In this document: one piece after another, positions 51,668-60,353 of the stretch
How the letters are laid out: each line of letters begins with the position of its first letter
Position numbering within the stretch: the stretch's first letter is position 1
DNA from: CAILZL01 sp035548495
GTDB lineage: Bacteria > Pseudomonadota > Gammaproteobacteria > Steroidobacterales > Steroidobacteraceae
Direction of reading: 5' to 3'
DNA length: 64,000 bases
Assembly: GCA_035548495.1 (NCBI GenBank)
Contig: DASZSV010000014.1
Location: 1-64,000, forward strand
Position numbers and translations under genes: made by a program
The notes under the pieces: model-generated
What the model saw: the letters and a program-made list of their open reading frames with translations, nothing else
Told to the model about the DNA's origin: nothing
Databases searched by the model: none

Positions 51668-52042
51668 ATGGCTCGCGTTAAACGTGGCGTGATTGCTCGC
51701 GCCAGACACAACAAGGTTCTCAAGAAAGCAAAGGGTTACTACAACGCCCGTCGCAAGGTTTTCCGTGCTGCCAAGCAGGCAGTTATCAAGGCGGGTCAGT
51801 ATGCCTATCGTGACCGCCGTGCAAAGAAGCGTGATTTCCGCGCGTTGTGGATTACACGCATCAATGCAGCAGCTCGTGTCTATGGCTTGTCTTACAGCAA
51901 GCTGATGGCAGGTGTTGCTGCTGCGGGTATCGAAATTGACCGCAAGGCACTGGCTGACTTGGCGATTCATGACACCGCTGCGTTTGCTGCGGTGGTTGAA
52001 AAGGCCAAGGCTGCATTGCCTGCCGTCAAAGCAGCAGCCTGA
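51668..52042 (+). CDS. rplT: 50S ribosomal protein bL20
   Basis: 124 residues, about five longer than usual because of an Ala/Lys-rich end (AKAALPAVKAAA). Conserved MARVKRGVIARARHNKVLK, YRDRRAKKRDFRALWITRIN and LSYSKLMAGV. An early 23S-rRNA-binding assembly protein and translational repressor of its own operon. GGAGG lies 6-10 bases before the ATG. A strong terminator follows at 52071. Confidence 0.97.
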   Translation: MARVKRGVIARARHNKVLKKAKGYYNARRKVFRAAKQAVIKAGQYAYRDRRAKKRDFRALWITRINAAARVYGLSYSKLMAGVAAAGIEIDRKALADLAIHDTAAFAAVVEKAKAALPAVKAAA

Positions 52043-52070
52043 TCTTAGGTTGCCCGGTATCGTAAAAATG

Positions 52071-52104
52071 GCCGCGTCATTGTCATCGATGACGCGGCTT
52101 TTTT
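52071..52104 (+). terminator. Intrinsic terminator after rplT
   Basis: GCCGCGTCAT (52071-52080) and ATGACGCGGC (52089-52098) form a perfect 10-bp stem with an 8-base loop, followed by six T. It separates the ribosomal-protein operon from pheS. Confidence 0.93.
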
Positions 52105-52123
52105 GATTAACTACGGTCGCGTT

Positions 52124-52227
52124 GGAATAGTTATCTAACAATTCAAAAACGCCGTGAATATGTCCCTATAGGCTCCGGCAAGAACATTCATGTTTTTGAC
52201 GGTTTTTCATTGTTAGATAACCACTCC
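52124..52227. repeat. Fold-back intergenic repeat, copy 1 (between rplT and pheS)
   Basis: Perfect inverted ends GTTATCTAACAAT (52130-52142) and ATTGTTAGATAAC (52209-52221), with 4 of 6 further bases pairing outside. Inside are AAAACGCCGTGAAT and CATGTTTTTGACGGTT, both shared with a second element at 59275-59455. The element ends 32 bases before pheS, so any pheS promoter must lie in or beyond it. Confidence 0.75.
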
Positions 52228-52259
52228 AAAGCTGATTACTTCAACGTGATTCGCGCTAC

Positions 52260-53288
52260 ATGACTGATACACCAATGGACATTGAATCTTTTACTGCAGC
52301 GGCATTGCAAGACATTGCACTATGCAACGCGCTTGCAGATCTGGAGCAGATTCGCGTGCGGTTGCTCGGCAAGAAAGGTGAGCTGACCAATCAATTGAAG
52401 AACCTGGGATCAATGGATCCCGATGCACGCCGGGCGGCGGGTGCCATTATCAACGCTGCGAAGGATCAATTGACCAATGCACTCGATGCACGTCGCGATG
52501 CATTGCAGACTATTGAACTGGAACGGCAACTTGCGGCAGAAACCGTGGACGTCACGTTGCCGGGACGCGGACAAAGTATCGGTGGATTCCATCCGGTGAC
52601 GCGTTCACGCATGCGCATCGAAGCCTTGTTCCGCAATGCGGGCTTCGACATTGTCGATGGTCCCGAAATCGAAGATGACTGGCACAACTTTGCTGCGCTG
52701 AATATTCCTGACAACCATCCGGCGCGTGCCATGCATGACACCTTTTATTTCGCAGATGGACGTTTACTGCGCACACATACATCGCCAGTGCAGGTGCGCG
52801 CCATGCGCGAAATGCGCGCGCCGTTGCGGGTCATCGCGCCGGGCCGTGTTTATCGTTGCGATTCCGACATGACGCATACACCGATGTTTCATCAAGTGGA
52901 AGGTCTGGTGGTGGATGAAAACATCAGCTTTGCCAATCTCAAAGCGGTGTTGCACGACTTCATGAAGTCATTCTTTGAAGCTGATGTCAGCATGCGTCTG
53001 CGGCCTTCGTATTTTCCGTTCACCGAACCCTCTGCTGAAGTGGACATTTCCTGCGTTGCTTGCAGTGGCAGGGGATGCCGTGTGTGCAAGCAGACAGGTT
53101 GGCTGGAAGTGGCGGGTTGCGGCATGGTGCATCCGAATGTGTTGAAGGCGGTGGATATTGATCCGGAGAAGTTCACCGGTTATGCGTTTGGCATGGGTGT
53201 CGAACGCTTGACCATGCTGCGCTACAAGGTTAATGACATTCGTCTGTATTTCGAGAACGACCTCAACTTTCTGAGGCAGTTCAACTGA
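52260..53288 (+). CDS. pheS: Phenylalanine-tRNA ligase alpha subunit
   Basis: 342 residues. N-terminal coiled coil, then the class II core: PGRGQSIGGFHPVTRSRMRI, GPEIEDDWHNFAALNIPDNHPAR (about residues 136-158, abridged), motif 2 GRVYRCDSDMTHTPMFHQVEG (about 196-216, abridged) and motif 3 GMGVERLTMLRY. Tetramer with PheT. An unusual Cys-rich insert, SCVACSGRGCRVCKQTGW, could bind a metal; similar inserts occur in many PheS. No pheM-like leader peptide with Phe codons was found upstream. Confidence 0.97.
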   Translation: MTDTPMDIESFTAAALQDIALCNALADLEQIRVRLLGKKGELTNQLKNLGSMDPDARRAAGAIINAAKDQLTNALDARRDALQTIELERQLAAETVDVTLPGRGQSIGGFHPVTRSRMRIEALFRNAGFDIVDGPEIEDDWHNFAALNIPDNHPARAMHDTFYFADGRLLRTHTSPVQVRAMREMRAPLRVIAPGRVYRCDSDMTHTPMFHQVEGLVVDENISFANLKAVLHDFMKSFFEADVSMRLRPSYFPFTEPSAEVDISCVACSGRGCRVCKQTGWLEVAGCGMVHPNVLKAVDIDPEKFTGYAFGMGVERLTMLRYKVNDIRLYFENDLNFLRQFN

Positions 53289-53298
53289 ATTTGATGAC

Positions 53299-55671
53299 AT
53301 GAAAATCAGTTTGCAATGGTTGTCCGAATGGGTGGACGTTGGCAGTGATGTCAACGCACTGTCACATGCCCTGACAATGGCGGGGCTCGAGATTGAAGGC
53401 ATTTCTTCTGCTGCACCGGCAATGCAGGGAATTGTTGTCGCGGAAGTGCTTGAAACACACAGGCATCCCGATGCGGAAAAACTCTCGGTATGTCGCGTGA
53501 ATGATGGTCAACAGGAATTGCAGATCGTCTGTGGTGCTGCCAATGTGCGTGCCGGCATTAAAGTGCCATTGGCAACTGTCGGCGCCATCATGCCCAGTGG
53601 CATGGAGATCAAAAAGGCCAAACTGCGCGGTGTTGAATCGTTCGGCATGTTGTGCTCTGCGAAGGAGCTGGGACTGGCTGAAGAAAGCAATGGACTTCTC
53701 GAATTGCCGGCTTCCTTGACTGCGGGCCAGAATTTGATCGACGCCTTGAAACTCAACGACACCATTTTTGAAATCAATCTCACACCCAATCGTGGTGATT
53801 GCATGAGTGTGCTGGGTGTGGCGCGTGAGGTGGCCGCACTCAATGGCAGGGCGCTTGAGATGCCTGTGCAGAATGCAGTTGCACCAACCATTCAAGATAT
53901 CTTTCCAGTCCGTATCGAATCATCCGGTTGCCGCAAGTTTGTCAGCCGGGTGATTCGCGGTATCAACCCCGGTGCGCGTTCACCAGAATGGTTGCGCGAA
54001 CGATTGCGCCGTTCAGGTGTGCGTTCCATCAGCGCCGTGGTAGATGTCACCAACTATGTATTGCTTGAATTAGGTCAGCCCATGCATGCATACGACCTCA
54101 GTCGTTTGCAAGGCGGGATCGTTGTGCGGCAGGCGCGCGATCAGGAACAAACCACGCTGCTCGACGGCAAGCGCATCAAGCTGACTTCCGATGTACTTGT
54201 CATTGCAGATGACAATGCAGCGCACGGCATGGCTGGAGTGATGGGCGGTCTTGACAGCGCGATCAACGACGACACCATCGACTTGTTGCTGGAAGTAGCA
54301 TTCTTTGAACCTGATGCCGTTGCCGGACGTGGCCGTCGTTATGGACTGGTTACCGATGCGTCGCAACGCTTTGAACGTGGTGTGGATTTCAACTTGCAGG
54401 AACGTGCAATGGAACGTGCTACGCAATTGATTCTTGAGGCAGCCGGAGGCAGGGCCGGCCCGATGCAAGTCACACGCACCAGCGTTGGCCAACGCGATCC
54501 CATTGTCATGCGGCATCAACGTTTGCAAAAAGTACTGGGTCAAGTTATTCCAGCGGCAAAGGTTGAAGAGATACTGAGGTCGTTGGGCATGATGGTTTCG
54601 TCAAGTGATGGTCGAAGTGATCACTGGCAAGTGACTCCCCCAAGCTGGCGATTTGATATCAACATCGAAGCAGACCTGATTGAAGAAGTCGCACGCATCT
54701 ATGGCTACGACAACATTGCCACAACGCCTGCGCCGATGGTGCAGCGGTTGCGTCCGGTAACCGAACGTCGTATTCCTGCTGAACGCATGAAAAATATCCT
54801 GATTGATCGCGGCTATCAGGAAGCCATTACTTACAGCTTCACCGATCCCGTCGTCCAGCAGATTTTATTTCCGGATCAAGGGGGGCTGGCTTTGGCCAAT
54901 CCCATTTCGTCTGAGCTTGGCGTGATGCGATTGTCGCTGTGGCCGGGCCTGGTTCAGGCGTTGTCTTTCAATCAGCGCCGTCAGCAACCGCGGGTGAGGT
55001 TGTTTGAATTGGGGCGCAAATTTTCGGGTGATGGTCAGTGCGAGATGGATGTGCTGGCGGGCATTGCCGGGGGAACGCTGTTGCCCAAGCAATGGGGCGA
55101 AACGGCGCGTGCGGTAGACTTTTTCGATGTGAAAGCGGATGTGCAAGCGCTTCTTGATATCACCGGCTGTGTGGGCCGCTTTGCGTTTGAACCAGCCCGC
55201 ATGGCCGCATTGCATCCCGGACAGGCTGCGCGGATTGTTCGTGATGGTCAGCCGGTTGGCTGGATCGGATTGCTGAATCCCCGCATCGTGAATGCACTGG
55301 ATTTGAGTTATCCGGCATATGTTTTCGAATTGGAGATTTCTTCTACCTTTGTATCTCAATCTCCTGAATATAAAGAGATTTCAAAGTTTCCTGCGGTACA
55401 TCGCGACCTGGCATTCTGGGTTGCCAATGACGTCACCGTAGAGGCTATTGCCCGCAATGTCAGGGAAGCCGTTGGATCCTGGCTGCAGGAACTGACGGTA
55501 TTTGATGTTTATCATGGAAAAAATGAAGATAAAGGTAAGAAAAGCATAGCGTTAGGGCTTAATTTACAGGATACTTCGCGAACACTGACTGATGCCGACG
55601 TCGATGCCGCGATGGCGCGAGTGATCGAGAGATTGGCGCAACACGTGAACGCACAACTCAGAGACAAATAA
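53299..55671 (+). CDS. pheT: Phenylalanine-tRNA ligase beta subunit
   Basis: 790 residues. N-terminal EMAP/OB tRNA-binding domain (VAEVLETHRHPDAEKLSVCRV), B3/B4 editing domain (VVDVTNYVLLELGQPMHAYD; GVMGGLDSAI), B5 domain, catalytic-like core (FDINIEADLIEEVARIYGYD) and the C-terminal anticodon-binding ferredoxin fold (KEISKFPAVHRDLAFWV). It starts 10 bp after pheS and ends 2 bp before ihfA. Confidence 0.97.
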   Translation: MKISLQWLSEWVDVGSDVNALSHALTMAGLEIEGISSAAPAMQGIVVAEVLETHRHPDAEKLSVCRVNDGQQELQIVCGAANVRAGIKVPLATVGAIMPSGMEIKKAKLRGVESFGMLCSAKELGLAEESNGLLELPASLTAGQNLIDALKLNDTIFEINLTPNRGDCMSVLGVAREVAALNGRALEMPVQNAVAPTIQDIFPVRIESSGCRKFVSRVIRGINPGARSPEWLRERLRRSGVRSISAVVDVTNYVLLELGQPMHAYDLSRLQGGIVVRQARDQEQTTLLDGKRIKLTSDVLVIADDNAAHGMAGVMGGLDSAINDDTIDLLLEVAFFEPDAVAGRGRRYGLVTDASQRFERGVDFNLQERAMERATQLILEAAGGRAGPMQVTRTSVGQRDPIVMRHQRLQKVLGQVIPAAKVEEILRSLGMMVSSSDGRSDHWQVTPPSWRFDINIEADLIEEVARIYGYDNIATTPAPMVQRLRPVTERRIPAERMKNILIDRGYQEAITYSFTDPVVQQILFPDQGGLALANPISSELGVMRLSLWPGLVQALSFNQRRQQPRVRLFELGRKFSGDGQCEMDVLAGIAGGTLLPKQWGETARAVDFFDVKADVQALLDITGCVGRFAFEPARMAALHPGQAARIVRDGQPVGWIGLLNPRIVNALDLSYPAYVFELEISSTFVSQSPEYKEISKFPAVHRDLAFWVANDVTVEAIARNVREAVGSWLQELTVFDVYHGKNEDKGKKSIALGLNLQDTSRTLTDADVDAAMARVIERLAQHVNAQLRDK

Positions 55672-55673
55672 CA

Positions 55674-55982
55674 ATGCCGGCACTGACAAAGGCTGAAATT
55701 GCAGAAGCGCTGTTCGACCAGTTGGGGCTGAACAAACGGGAGGCCGGGGAACTGGTCGACCTGTTTTTTGAAGAACTGCGTACGGCGCTGTCGAATGGTG
55801 AACAGGTGAAATTGTCAGGGTTTGGCAATTTTGACTTGAGAGATAAAAATCAAAGACCTGGAAGAAATCCCAAAACCGGCGAGGAGATTCCCATCAGTGC
55901 CCGCAGGGTCGTGACATTTCGTCCGGGTCAAAAACTGAAAGCCAGGGTGGAAGCCTATGCTGGAACCAGCGAACAACAATGA
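55674..55982 (+). CDS. ihfA: Integration host factor alpha subunit
   Basis: 102 residues. LTKAEIAEALFDQLGLNKREA is the conserved start (residues 4-24, given in part), GFGNFDLRDKNQRPGRNPKTGEEIPI contains the Pro at the tip of the DNA-bending arm, and FRPGQKLKARVE closes the fold. It pairs with IhfB. It starts 2 bp after pheT and overlaps the MerR-like gene by 26 bp. Confidence 0.97.
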   Translation: MPALTKAEIAEALFDQLGLNKREAGELVDLFFEELRTALSNGEQVKLSGFGNFDLRDKNQRPGRNPKTGEEIPISARRVVTFRPGQKLKARVEAYAGTSEQQ

Positions 55983-56313
55983 ACTGCCTCCAATTCCGGG
56001 AAAGCGCTATTTCACCATCGGTGAGGTCAGCGAGCTGTGCAACGTAAAGCCGCATGTGCTGCGCTACTGGGAGCAGGAGTTCGAGCAACTCAGCCCAGTC
56101 AAGCGGCGCGGTAATCGCCGCTATTACCAGCGGCAGGATGTACTGGTGATCCGGCAGATTCGCAGTCTGCTGTACGATCAGGGCTTTACCATCGGTGGCG
56201 CGCGTGGCCGTCTGGATGGTGAGGAAGCGCGTGAGGATGTGTCGCAATCACAGCAGTTGATCAAGCAGTTACGTACTGAACTTGAAGATATTCTGAAAAT
56301 ATTACGGCGTTAA
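55957..56313 (+). CDS. MerR-family regulator of the pheT-ihfA locus
   Basis: 118 residues. One MerR helix-turn-helix with wing: YFTIGEVSELCNVKPHVLRYWE, then FEQLSPVKRRGNRRYYQRQDVLVI, and a short C-terminal helix for dimerisation (QLIKQLRTELEDILKILRR). There is no Cys-rich metal-binding loop, so it is not a CueR/ZntR-type metal sensor. Such a gene sits after ihfA in many gammaproteobacteria; its ligand is unknown. Confidence 0.92.
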   Translation: MLEPANNNELPPIPGKRYFTIGEVSELCNVKPHVLRYWEQEFEQLSPVKRRGNRRYYQRQDVLVIRQIRSLLYDQGFTIGGARGRLDGEEAREDVSQSQQLIKQLRTELEDILKILRR

Positions 56314-56321
56314 ATTTTTCT

Positions 56322-56349
56322 TTGAGCGGCGCACTGCATCCGTTATGAT
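56322..56349 (+). promoter_or_regulatory. Promoter of tRNA-Pro
   Basis: TTGAGC (56322-56327) and TATGAT (56344-56349), 16-base spacer, followed by GCGCGCCC, a GC-rich discriminator typical of stringently controlled stable-RNA promoters. It lies 44 bases before the tRNA. Confidence 0.7.
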
Positions 56350-56393
56350 GCGCGCCCTTCGCAACCCGTTCGCCGGTTGTGCAATCAATTTGT

Positions 56394-56470
56394 CGGGACG
56401 TGGCGCAGCCTGGTAGCGCACTTGCATGGGGTGCAAGGGGTCGGAGGTTCAAATCCTCTCGTCCCGACCA
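56394..56470 (+). tRNA. tRNA-Pro (anticodon GGG)
   Basis: 77 bases. Acceptor stem CGGGACG/CGTCCCG, discriminator A, encoded CCA (56468-56470). Anticodon stem CTTGC/GCAAG with loop ATGGGGT, so anticodon GGG reads CCC/CCU. T-arm GGAGG/CCTCT region with TTCAAAT. Same place as in Xanthomonas and Pseudomonas, after the merR-like gene. Confidence 0.97.
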
Positions 56471-56484
56471 ATCTTTCTTTCTTG

Positions 56485-56520
56485 CTACTTCTTTCTTTGG
56501 ATTCGCAAAGAAAGAAGTAG
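56485..56520. terminator. Perfect 15-bp hairpin after tRNA-Pro
   Basis: CTACTTCTTTCTTTG (56485-56499) and CAAAGAAAGAAGTAG (56506-56520) pair completely around GATTCG. One arm is almost pure pyrimidine, the other purine. No T-run follows, but the structure is a likely stop or processing barrier for the tRNA transcript. It may also block reading from the convergent modA side. Confidence 0.65.
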
Positions 56521-56614
56521 ATAAGCAGCATGACCGTCAGGTCATTCTTACCCTGATCAACCTCGCAAAGAAAAAGTGTCAGTAAAGAAGCTGGCTGAGT
56601 AACGCTTGTCGTGG

Positions 56615-57385
56615 TCACTGCAACACTTCGAAGCCGTATTTTCTGAAGATGGTTAAAGCGATGGTGCTGCGCAGATAGGCCATGAATTCGCGTGCGCCGG
56701 GCTTTGCAGATACCGTCAGTGAAACTGGATAGACGATATCGGGATAAGAGCCTGCGGGAAAACGATCAACGATATGCACCTTGTTGTCGATCAACGCATC
56801 CGTTTGATAAACAATACCCAGTGGCGCTTCGGCGCGATCCACATAAGCAAGCGCTGCGCGCACATTTTCGGCGCGTACCAGTTTGCCGGAAACTTCATTC
56901 CATACACCCAGTGAGGTCAACGCGGCGCGCGCGTATTTGCCTGCGGGTACGGAATCGGTATCAGCAACAGCCAGCCGGTCATTGCCCAAAGCAGCAGCCA
57001 ATGCGAAGCCGTGAGTGATATTTAGCTTTATTGTGCTGTTGGCCGGTGCAATCAATACCAGCATATTACCCAGCAGATTCTGGCGAGTAGTTGCGTCAAT
57101 CAGATGATGTTGTTGCAAGTAGTCCATCCATTCTGTATCCGCAGAAAAAAAGACATCTGCCTGTGCGCCTGCTTCAATCTGTCTTGCCAGTGTGGAACTG
57201 GCACCGAAAGAGAATTTGACTGCATGTTTTGATTCGTTCATGTAGGCATTGCCAATGTCATTCAGCGCGTTGGTCAATGAAGCGGCGGCATATATCACCG
57301 GCGGAGCTGGATGCGATGCAATTGCAAGAGCCGGGACGCATGCTCCGGTGACCAGCAACGCAAGAAGCAACAAGTGATTCTTCAT
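56615..57385 (-). CDS. modA: Molybdate ABC transporter substrate-binding protein
   Basis: 256 residues from ATG 57385; an 18-codon longer frame would put residues before the signal peptide. Signal MKNHLLLLALLVTGACVPAL with cleavage near AIA. Mature part: VIYAAASLTNALNDIG, SFGASSTLARQIEAGAQADVFFSAD (abridged; Ser and Asp contacts to the oxyanion), VADTDSVPAGKYARAAL and GIVYQTDAL. It is the last gene of modB-modC-modA, 58 bp after modC. Confidence 0.95.
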   Translation of the reverse strand: MKNHLLLLALLVTGACVPALAIASHPAPPVIYAAASLTNALNDIGNAYMNESKHAVKFSFGASSTLARQIEAGAQADVFFSADTEWMDYLQQHHLIDATTRQNLLGNMLVLIAPANSTIKLNITHGFALAAALGNDRLAVADTDSVPAGKYARAALTSLGVWNEVSGKLVRAENVRAALAYVDRAEAPLGIVYQTDALIDNKVHIVDRFPAGSYPDIVYPVSLTVSAKPGAREFMAYLRSTIALTIFRKYGFEVLQ

Positions 57386-57443
57386 GAAATAACACCCGGT
57401 ACAATTTGCTGTGTTGACAAAACTTCGTGCTGCAGGCATCGCA

Positions 57444-58559
57444 TTACCGGCTATTTCCCTTTGTTATCGGGAAGACGTGTCCGCGCAGTGTTACCGCCTT
57501 GACCAGTACCCACACATTCATCCCAGTCTGTACATGAAGTTCTTCACATGCGGCAGTGGTAATGCGTGCCATGATCTGCACGCCGCCGATATCAATGTGC
57601 AACAGCACCGAATGTTGATCATCCGGTTCAAGTTTTACAACGATGCCGTGCAATCTGTTGCGGATGCTCAACCGCTGCGGGTTGTCCAGTGAAATGATCA
57701 GATCACGTGCGAGCAATTGCAATCTGACCGGTTGCTTCAACACAAGCTGTTGCGCGTCCGTGAGCAGAAAATTTTTGCCGACGGCGATATGCGCAAGGCC
57801 GGTGTGATCGTCGATGCTGTGAACGATGCCATCAACGATTGCGCCAATGGCTTCTGCACCAATCAGGCTTCGCAGTTCAGCACACAGGCTGATGGTGGGC
57901 AAATCACCCTGGGCGATGCAGCGGCCGTGATTCATCAGTACAACGTGTGTGGCAAGCTGCAACACTTCATCAAACTGATGACTGATGTAGACAATCGGAA
58001 TGCGTAGAACGTCGCGTAGCCGCTCAAGATAGGGCAACACTTCGTTGCGTCTTGCCACATCCAGTGATGCCAGTGGTTCATCCAGTAACAACAAGGCGGG
58101 TTGTGACAACAAGGCGCGGCCAATGGCAACACGCTGTTGTTCTCCACCGGAAAGCTGGTTGGGATGCCGTTGCAACATGGATTGCAGGTCCAGCAGATGA
58201 ACAACGCTGTCGAAGTCAATGAAATGCGCAGAACGGCTGCGTTTCAACCCGAAGCGCAGATTGGCTGCAACATTGAAATGAGGAAACAGGCGCGGTTGCT
58301 GGAACACATAGCCGATGCTGCGTTGTTCGGCGTGAATACTGGTTTTAGTCGCAGCATCAAACAGCACCTCATCATTGACTCTGATGTGACCGTCCAGCGG
58401 TGTTAGCAGTCCCGCCAGAAGATTTGCGGTGGTGGATTTGCCGCAACCTGAGGGTCCGAACAATGCAACGATGCTGCCGGCAGGCGCGGCGAATTGCAGG
58501 TCCAGTGCAAAACTGCCGCGCGAGAATTTAAGCGACACATCCAGCATGTCAGTTCGCAT
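57444..58559 (-). CDS. modC: Molybdate ABC transporter ATPase
   Basis: 371 residues. ATPase: Walker A FGPSGCGKSTT, Q-loop VFQQPRLFPH, signature LSGGEQQRVAIGRALL, Walker B LLLLDEPLASLD, and switch His in ISHQFDEV. The C-terminal region from about 240 includes a TOBE (Mop-like) domain that binds molybdate (RLHGIVVKLEPDDQHSVLLHI). It overlaps modB by 11 bp and precedes modA. Confidence 0.95.
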   Translation of the reverse strand: MRTDMLDVSLKFSRGSFALDLQFAAPAGSIVALFGPSGCGKSTTANLLAGLLTPLDGHIRVNDEVLFDAATKTSIHAEQRSIGYVFQQPRLFPHFNVAANLRFGLKRSRSAHFIDFDSVVHLLDLQSMLQRHPNQLSGGEQQRVAIGRALLSQPALLLLDEPLASLDVARRNEVLPYLERLRDVLRIPIVYISHQFDEVLQLATHVVLMNHGRCIAQGDLPTISLCAELRSLIGAEAIGAIVDGIVHSIDDHTGLAHIAVGKNFLLTDAQQLVLKQPVRLQLLARDLIISLDNPQRLSIRNRLHGIVVKLEPDDQHSVLLHIDIGGVQIMARITTAACEELHVQTGMNVWVLVKAVTLRGHVFPITKGNSR

Positions 58560-59235
58560 GAATGAGATGTTTTCGGGACAGGCGCGTCAGCCATTCAGCA
58601 AGCAGCAAGCCCGCGACAGCCAGCGACATGGAGATTGCAACAAGATGCAGTGCCAGCGTTTCGCTATCAGGTTGTTGCAACACTGAATACAAGGCCAGCG
58701 CCAATGTCTGTGTTTCACCGGGGATATTGCCGGCAAAAGTGATGACCGCACCAAATTCACCAAGGCTGGCAGCGAATGCAGTGATCAATCCTGCAATGAT
58801 GCCGGGCGTGATCAAGGGCAGGGTGATGGTGATAAAGCGGTCGGTTCTGCCTGCGCCCAGCGTACGTGCCGCATCCAGCAGCGAATGATCAATGCCTTCC
58901 AGTGAAAGACGGATTGAACGCACCATCAATGGAAATGACATGACCGCAGTGGCCAATGCCGCACCATTGCGCGTGAAGGCCAGACGAATATCCAAGTGTT
59001 GCAGCAGCCACTGGCCAATCGCTCCATGCGTACCGAACAACAATAACAATACGTAGCCAGTCACCACCGGTGGCAACACCAGAGGCAAATGCACCAGCGT
59101 GTTGACAATCAATTTTCCGTTGAAGTGTTGCGTAAGCAACCATGCCATGCCAATGGCGAAGGGCAGGCTGAATATCACGCTGCGCCACGCAACGCTCAAA
59201 CTCAGTTGCAAAGCCTGGAGTTCGAGGTCATTCAT
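58549..59235 (-). CDS. modB: Molybdate ABC transporter permease
   Basis: 228 residues, five membrane helices, first gene of the operon. LVHLPLVLPPVVTGYVLLLLFG and the coupling motif LDAARTLGAGRTDRFITITLPL, then ITAFAASLGEFGAVITFAG, are the ModB hallmarks. Gene order modB-modC-modA differs from the usual modA-modB-modC. The upstream region contains a fold-back repeat, with no recognisable ModE palindrome. Confidence 0.95.
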   Translation of the reverse strand: MNDLELQALQLSLSVAWRSVIFSLPFAIGMAWLLTQHFNGKLIVNTLVHLPLVLPPVVTGYVLLLLFGTHGAIGQWLLQHLDIRLAFTRNGAALATAVMSFPLMVRSIRLSLEGIDHSLLDAARTLGAGRTDRFITITLPLITPGIIAGLITAFAASLGEFGAVITFAGNIPGETQTLALALYSVLQQPDSETLALHLVAISMSLAVAGLLLAEWLTRLSRKHLIHAN

Positions 59236-59274
59236 GCGTCAGCATTTTACATCCTGGATTCAATTGTGAGTCAC

Positions 59275-59455
59275 TCAAGTGATTTCAGAAACGCTGTGAA
59301 TCCATTGCACTTCGCACTCCATGCTACGTGCAAGCCCGGGGCATACGTCCTTGCATGCCTGCTCAGCGGAACAAAGCAATGCTTTGTTGGAAGCACCGCG
59401 TCGCTCATATACACCTCGCAGAAACGTCCATGTTTTTGACGGTTCTTTCATCACC
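59275..59455. repeat. Fold-back intergenic repeat, copy 2 (between modB and gpmA)
   Basis: Outer ends AGTGATTTCAGAAACG (left) and CGGTTCTTTCATCACCT (right) are imperfect inverse copies. AAACGCTGTGAATCC and CATGTTTTTGACGGTTCTTTCAT match copy 1 at 52145 and 52190. The interior is longer and holds a perfect hairpin AACAAAGC/GCTTTGTT (59370-59388) and TGCAAG/CTTGCA. Divergent modB and convergent gpmA flank it. Confidence 0.7.
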
Positions 59456-59527
59456 TGGATGCTTCTCAAGTTCAAGATCAGGCTTATCAAGTGTAGCTGG
59501 CTGACCTGCAATTTAATGCAGCACCAA

Positions 59528-60286
59528 TTACTTCTTCTTGCCTTCCGTCTGGCGCGCTACTGCTTCCGCGGCGGCCTTGATGGCTTCCGGATCACCAAGG
59601 AAACGGCGCGGTGCTCTGGGTCGCAGTGCATCATCCAGCTCGTAGTAAATGGGAACGCCCGTGGGAATGTTGAATTCAACGATGTCTGCATCCGACATGC
59701 CGTCAAGCATCTTGACCAGTGCACGCAGACTGTTGCCGTGAGCGACAACCAGTACGTTGCGGTCACGCTTCAGGTCTGGTGCAATCTTGTCAGCCCAGAA
59801 AGGCAGCACACGCGCGAGCGTTTCTTTCAATGATTCAGTGGCAGGCAGTACATCCGGCGGCAACGTGGCATAACGCGTGTCGAATTGTGGATGACGTTTG
59901 TCACTGCTTTCCAGCGCAGGCGGTGGAATGTCATAGCTGCGGCGCCATATCTTCACTTGTTCGGCGCCATGTTTTTCAACGGTCTGTGCCTTGTCCAGGC
60001 CTTGCAACGCGCCGTAATGACGTTCATTCAATCGCCAGCTGCGTTCCACCGGCAGCCACATCAGATCCATTTCATCGAGCACGGTCCACAATGTGCGAAT
60101 CGCACGCTTCAACACCGATGTATAGGCCACATCGAATTGAAAACCTTCCGATTTGAGCAGACGGCCCGCATCTCGCGCTTCGGTGCGGCCTTTGTCGGTC
60201 AGGTCCACATCGGTCCAGCCCGTAAAAAGATTCGCAACATTCCACTCGCTCTCGCCATGACGTACCAGTACTAATTTGCCAGCCAC
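59528..60286 (-). CDS. gpmA: 2,3-bisphosphoglycerate-dependent phosphoglycerate mutase
   Basis: 252 residues. LVLVRHGESEWN has the phosphohistidine (His11), SVLKRAIRT the second Arg, WRLNERHYGALQGLDK the catalytic Glu and VVAHGNSLRALVK the second His. Length fits dPGM. Interconverts 3- and 2-phosphoglycerate. Start is GTG at 60286 with AAGGTG upstream. The basic end (EGKKK) is family-typical. Confidence 0.96.
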   Translation of the reverse strand: MAGKLVLVRHGESEWNVANLFTGWTDVDLTDKGRTEARDAGRLLKSEGFQFDVAYTSVLKRAIRTLWTVLDEMDLMWLPVERSWRLNERHYGALQGLDKAQTVEKHGAEQVKIWRRSYDIPPPALESSDKRHPQFDTRYATLPPDVLPATESLKETLARVLPFWADKIAPDLKRDRNVLVVAHGNSLRALVKMLDGMSDADIVEFNIPTGVPIYYELDDALRPRAPRRFLGDPEAIKAAAEAVARQTEGKKK

Positions 60287-60325
60287 TTGAACACCTTTGA
60301 AGGAAACGGGAAAAAAGAGGCGCTT

Positions 60326-60353
60326 TTATACCAAACTGCGTGCCATAACCAAA
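60326..60353 (-). promoter_or_regulatory. Promoter of gpmA
   Basis: On the minus strand TTGGTT and TATAAA with a 16-base spacer, about 40 bases before the GTG start. Confidence 0.5.

Noticed and set aside
52105..52259. Phe-codon attenuator (pheM-like) in front of pheS
   Set aside because: No short frame with a run of Phe codons; the structure present is the fold-back repeat.
52994..53110. Zinc-ribbon insertion or fusion in pheS
   Set aside because: The Cys-rich stretch CVACSGRGCRVC lies in the usual place of the catalytic domain and occurs in ordinary PheS proteins.
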